Source: Dasypus novemcinctus (taxonomy: Eukaryota > Chordata > Mammalia > Cingulata > Dasypodidae). Taken from it: a stretch of DNA of 64,000 nt. The notes beneath the pieces are model-generated. The model searched no databases. It worked only from the letters and a program-made list of their open reading frames with translations, and was not told where the DNA came from. The stretch spans positions 12,541,785-12,605,784 of the forward strand of contig NC_080699.1 of assembly GCF_030445035.2 (NCBI RefSeq), in the 5' to 3' direction. The translations under genes and the position numbers were made by a program. Positions 60,646 through 64,000 of this stretch are shown piece by piece; positions within the stretch are counted from its first letter, which is position 1; every line of letters starts with the position of its first letter.

Positions 60646-62194
60646 CAAAGCAAGTGAAACATTTAGAACTGTTTCTGGTGACAGATGATCTATTTGGCTT
60701 AGAATAAAAAATGCTAAGTGGGAATATTCTCTTTAAATAAGATAAGTAAAGCTTTTTCTAAAGTTAGCAAAACATTCCACATTATTATATTTCTTTGGGC
60801 TTCTGTTTACTTTCAGAGGGTCTATGGTAGATCAAATTCCTTTGTGCAACGCAGGTTTGCTCAAGGAACTCCTAGCCCTTCAATGCTAAAACTGTGTGGC
60901 CTGCAATCATTACAGAGATGCGCTACACAGAGGAGAGCAGGAGGGCACATCACACTGATCCATTCACAGCCTCCTGACTCTATGCTTTCCATTTGAGAAA
61001 ACACCATCCTATCCCTCCTTTTTAAAAGACCCGAGGTTGCTTTGTTAAATGAAATTTTCAGAATGGGAATCATTATAGCCTGAAAAATAGTGAAGATGAA
61101 AATCCTGATATCCTTTGGGGTTGGAGGGAGGAGTGGCAACTTAAAAACAAATCTTTAATCTCTTAGAAGGTCATCTAAAAGATGCATACCAGACAAGACA
61201 AAAGGACAACCACCCCAAACCGTACAGAGTCACTGTCCACAGAACTATTCCAGCTGGGCACTAAGGAGTTATTTACAAGCTGAGCATTTACAAGCTGAAT
61301 CACCAGACTGGGATGTCTTTTGCATTTCTTTTGAAACTTAAGATTTCCCAGGAAAATAGTTGCCCTTATAAGGAAGTCACTGTCTCATTTAGAATATGCC
61401 AAGAGCATCTAGTATTTGGAGGAGATAGAGAGCTAAGCTACATTTACCTATCAATGGAGGATCTTGATTCATTCTGGCACGATCTTGTCTTAATTAAATG
61501 GATTAACCAAGCAGGAACATTTGCATCCACCTGGCCTCCCTCAGGGACATTTGGCAATGCCTTGGAAACATGTTTTGGTTGCCACAACTAGACGGGGTTC
61601 CTTGTACTGACAGCTAGATGGTGGAGAGAGAGATGCCCAGTGCAGCGTCCCCCAACAAAGAATTACCCAACCTCACATGTCAATAGTGCTAAGAGGTGAG
61701 GAACCCTGCACTTAGCCCCACAGGCAGCCTGTGAACACAGAGTAAACCTGCATAAACAAACGGAAGTGCCTTGATCAAGTCAAACATTTGATGAAGCAAA
61801 ATGATTTCTAGAAGGCACTCTGGAGAAAGAGATAATTCATGAAAAAAGAAAATATCCTAGGGGGTTATTGAGAAAACTCAATAACCTCATGATACATCTG
61901 AAGGGTCAGATATCTATAACTCAATTTCCTGTGTTTTAAATGACATAAAATGAAAACCGGTAACTCTTGGACACCTAAAGTCCCTAGTTATCAAAGGATT
62001 TAAATTATGCTTACATTATTCTACTTATTATTTAATAATGGAGAAACATAAGCAAGTGCATTTTTTGGAAACCATCCCTCATACAACTCTTAAAACTAGA
62101 GTAATTATATGGTTCTACCTTAGCTAGACACACTCACTCTGAGTTTATAAAGAAGGAATGTTAAGAGTTGAGAGGGCAACACAGATCCATAAAA

Positions 62195-62260
62195 ATCCAA
62201 CTCCCTTATTTTACAAACAAAGATAGTGAAGTCCAGAGGAGTACAAAGAACAAAACAAAA
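62195..62260 (-). mobile_element. MIR-like fragment, antisense
   Basis: CCCTTATTTTACAAACAAAG and GTGAAGTCCAGAGGAGTAC resemble a short piece of a reversed MIR. Confidence 0.35.
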
Positions 62261-63589
62261 CAGAATATGTGGGTTAGGGCAAGCTTTAGACCTGAGGACA
62301 CCTGGTCCTGAGGTCTGTGTGCCATATAAAATACCCAAATAAAAATCCTGCCCATCACACTAAGATAATACAAAGTCAGATTTAATCAGATTAGTCTGTT
62401 CTACGTATACAGAAGGGCTAGACTTTACAGTAGAAACTCAGAAAAAATAGATATTAATATCTGAAGCTCTCCCTTCCCCTTTCATCTTATCACTCCTGCT
62501 TCTCCGCACTCGAGCTCCCTGGTTTGTCCAGGCACCACACCCCAAAATGCTCAATGCTCACCTCATCTGGCCTCACCTGAAATACCCTCCAACTCTTTTC
62601 ACAGACTCTGTCTTGCAGTGTTCAGGTTATACAGGTGGACAAAAGATGTCTGTTCCCTGCCTTCCTGGAGGGCTCGCCGGATGTGAAAGAACCGCAAGGT
62701 GGAACTGCTGTAAATCCTACGAGGTCCCAGTGTACAGGACAGCAGCACACGGCAGCGGGGTGGGGGGTACCTGTGGGAGGGGTGGGGGGTGCCTGTGGGA
62801 GGGCTGACCCAGGCTGGGGATCAGCAAAGTCTCCCTGGAAAAAGTTCCCCGTGGGCTCAGCGCTGAAGGAGGGTGGCTTTAGCCCGGTGGGGAGGTTGGC
62901 ACGGCTGCAGGCAGAAAATAATACGTCAAGCTCCTAAGGCCTGCAGAGTTTTGGTGCATTTGCAGTGATGAAGGAAGGCGAGTCAATGGGGCTGTTGTTT
63001 AGAAAAAGGAGAAGCGAGGCAGGGCGCAAGGCTGCAGGGCTATGTGTGACAGGTCACGTTGAACAGGGTTCCTCTGACTGGGCGCTATTGACAGTTTGGA
63101 CTGGCGAAGGCTCTGGGGGCAGCTGGGCAGCTGTGCTGTGCGTGGCAGAAGTTTAGCAGCCCTGGCCTCTACCCACTAGGTGCCAGCACCCCCTGCCCCC
63201 AGCTGCAATAACCAAAAATGTCTCCAGACTTTGCCAAATGTCCCCTGAGGAATGAAATCATCCCCAATTGGAAGTCGATGACATGAAACATTATAGGCCA
63301 TGCTTAAGATTGTGAACTTAAAAGCATTGTCACTTATTTTAGTTTGGATTTGGAAAGAATCATCTGGTTCAGGAGACAGCAGGATTTGTCTGAACCTTAG
63401 GAAATTGCATGGTTTCCTGTTGAGAAGAGACAGAGCTAGAACTTGGGTCTTGGTTGTGAATGTAAAGGGAAAAAAGACACATGTAAGACGTATTTAAGAG
63501 ATAGAATGGACATGTAAATCCTATACGGCTTTCAAAGACCTGCTGAGACCTCTATTTTCAATTGCAATGAGTACAGCAGCTCTGACCCC

Positions 63590-63835
63590 ACCAGCACAAA
63601 CCAAAACGCTCTCTGCTAGGAGGGTTTGGTGGCTGAGGACACAGACGCTGGCACCTGCCTGCCCGGGTGCAGATAAACTGGGTGAACTTGGGCAAATTTT
63701 CTAACTCGGTCTTTTCTCATAGGATTGTTATACATCTTAAATGAAAAACTTAATAATTAAGTGAATTAATTAGCCTGTTTTAAAGTACCTGGAGCATGGT
63801 AAGCACCATGTTACCGCTATTGTTACTCTGCTCTG
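63590..63835 (+). mobile_element. MIR SINE
   Basis: GGGTGAACTTGGGCAAATTT, TCATAGGATTGTTATACATC, GTACCTGGAGCATGGTAAGC and ACCGCTATTGTTACT are the MIR core and tail in order. Confidence 0.75.
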
Positions 63836-64000
63836 TATCACTGACTGCGCATTAATTTTTTTTGCCTGGTATTTAGTTATATTCGTATTGTAGTTCATAC
63901 TGTTCAGCTGTAGAGAGAGATGGTCTTGGTGGTCTGTCGTATAGCTGAAAGGGTACAGACTTTACATTCAGTCCCGATCTGACAATTTGACAGTGGTAGA

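Larger units (their letters stand above)
56724..64000 (-). other. GUCY1A2: GUCY1A2 upstream intron, partial
   Basis: This sequence is 5' of the 155 bp exon on the transcribed strand. The acceptor tract (T/C-rich, ending TTTCAG at 56724-56729 read on minus) marks its start, and it runs past the window edge. No further alpha-2 exon is seen up to 64000. It holds L2, L1, an L1M-like antisense segment, SINE heads, a solo LTR and a MIR. The stretches 58240-58490, 59690-60160, 60700-62190 and 62260-63580 have no recognised feature; 62640-63180 is more G+C-rich than its surroundings. Confidence 0.9.

Overview
The window is mammalian nuclear DNA, almost certainly from a xenarthran (armadillo, sloth or anteater). 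The clearest sign is five long copies (about 400 bp each) of a tRNA-derived SINE of the DAS type, which I know only from Xenarthra. Four have the standard DAS head, and four of the five have flanking duplications of 15 bp or more. The rest of the repeat content fits: lineage-type L1 elements, ERVL-like and MaLR LTRs, and old mammal-wide L2 and MIR remnants. I see no bacterial, plasmid or phage features and no CRISPR array.

Only one protein-coding gene is supported: the 3' end of GUCY1A2 (soluble guanylate cyclase alpha-2 subunit), on the minus strand. Its last two coding exons are at 56569-56723 (155 bp) and 34601-34808 (208 bp). They join in phase across a 21.8 kb intron with consensus splice sites. 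Together they give the C-terminal part of the class III cyclase domain and the tail ending in ETSL, a PDZ ligand. Upstream exons lie beyond the right edge of the window.

Layout from left to right: 1-14 kb is gene-free flank made largely of old L1 debris, DAS SINEs, one ERVL-like solo LTR with a perfect target duplication, a 630 bp 3'-end L1 retrocopy, and L2/MIR. From 14.2 to 20.8 kb is one long defective L1, itself interrupted by two SINEs and a small hAT-type element. From about 21.2 to 34.6 kb is a block unusually poor in repeats, directly downstream of the GUCY1A2 stop codon; I interpret it as a very long 3'UTR, broken by one hAT MITE with a perfect 8 bp target duplication. From 34.8 to 56.6 kb is the last intron, with L1/HAL1-like antisense DNA, a class I-like LTR, a MaLR provirus fragment, an MLT1 LTR, and ERVL-like LTRs. 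From 56.7 to 64 kb is part of the preceding intron, with L1, L2, MIR, SINE and LTR fragments.

All other open frames are short and fall in repeats or in unsupported sequence. I found no convincing new biological system. The best leads are the MITE-borne polyadenylation hexamer inside the putative GUCY1A2 3'UTR, the same-orientation LTR pair bracketing the 155 bp coding exon, an intronic hairpin of pre-miRNA size, and a SINE copy with an atypical tRNA head.
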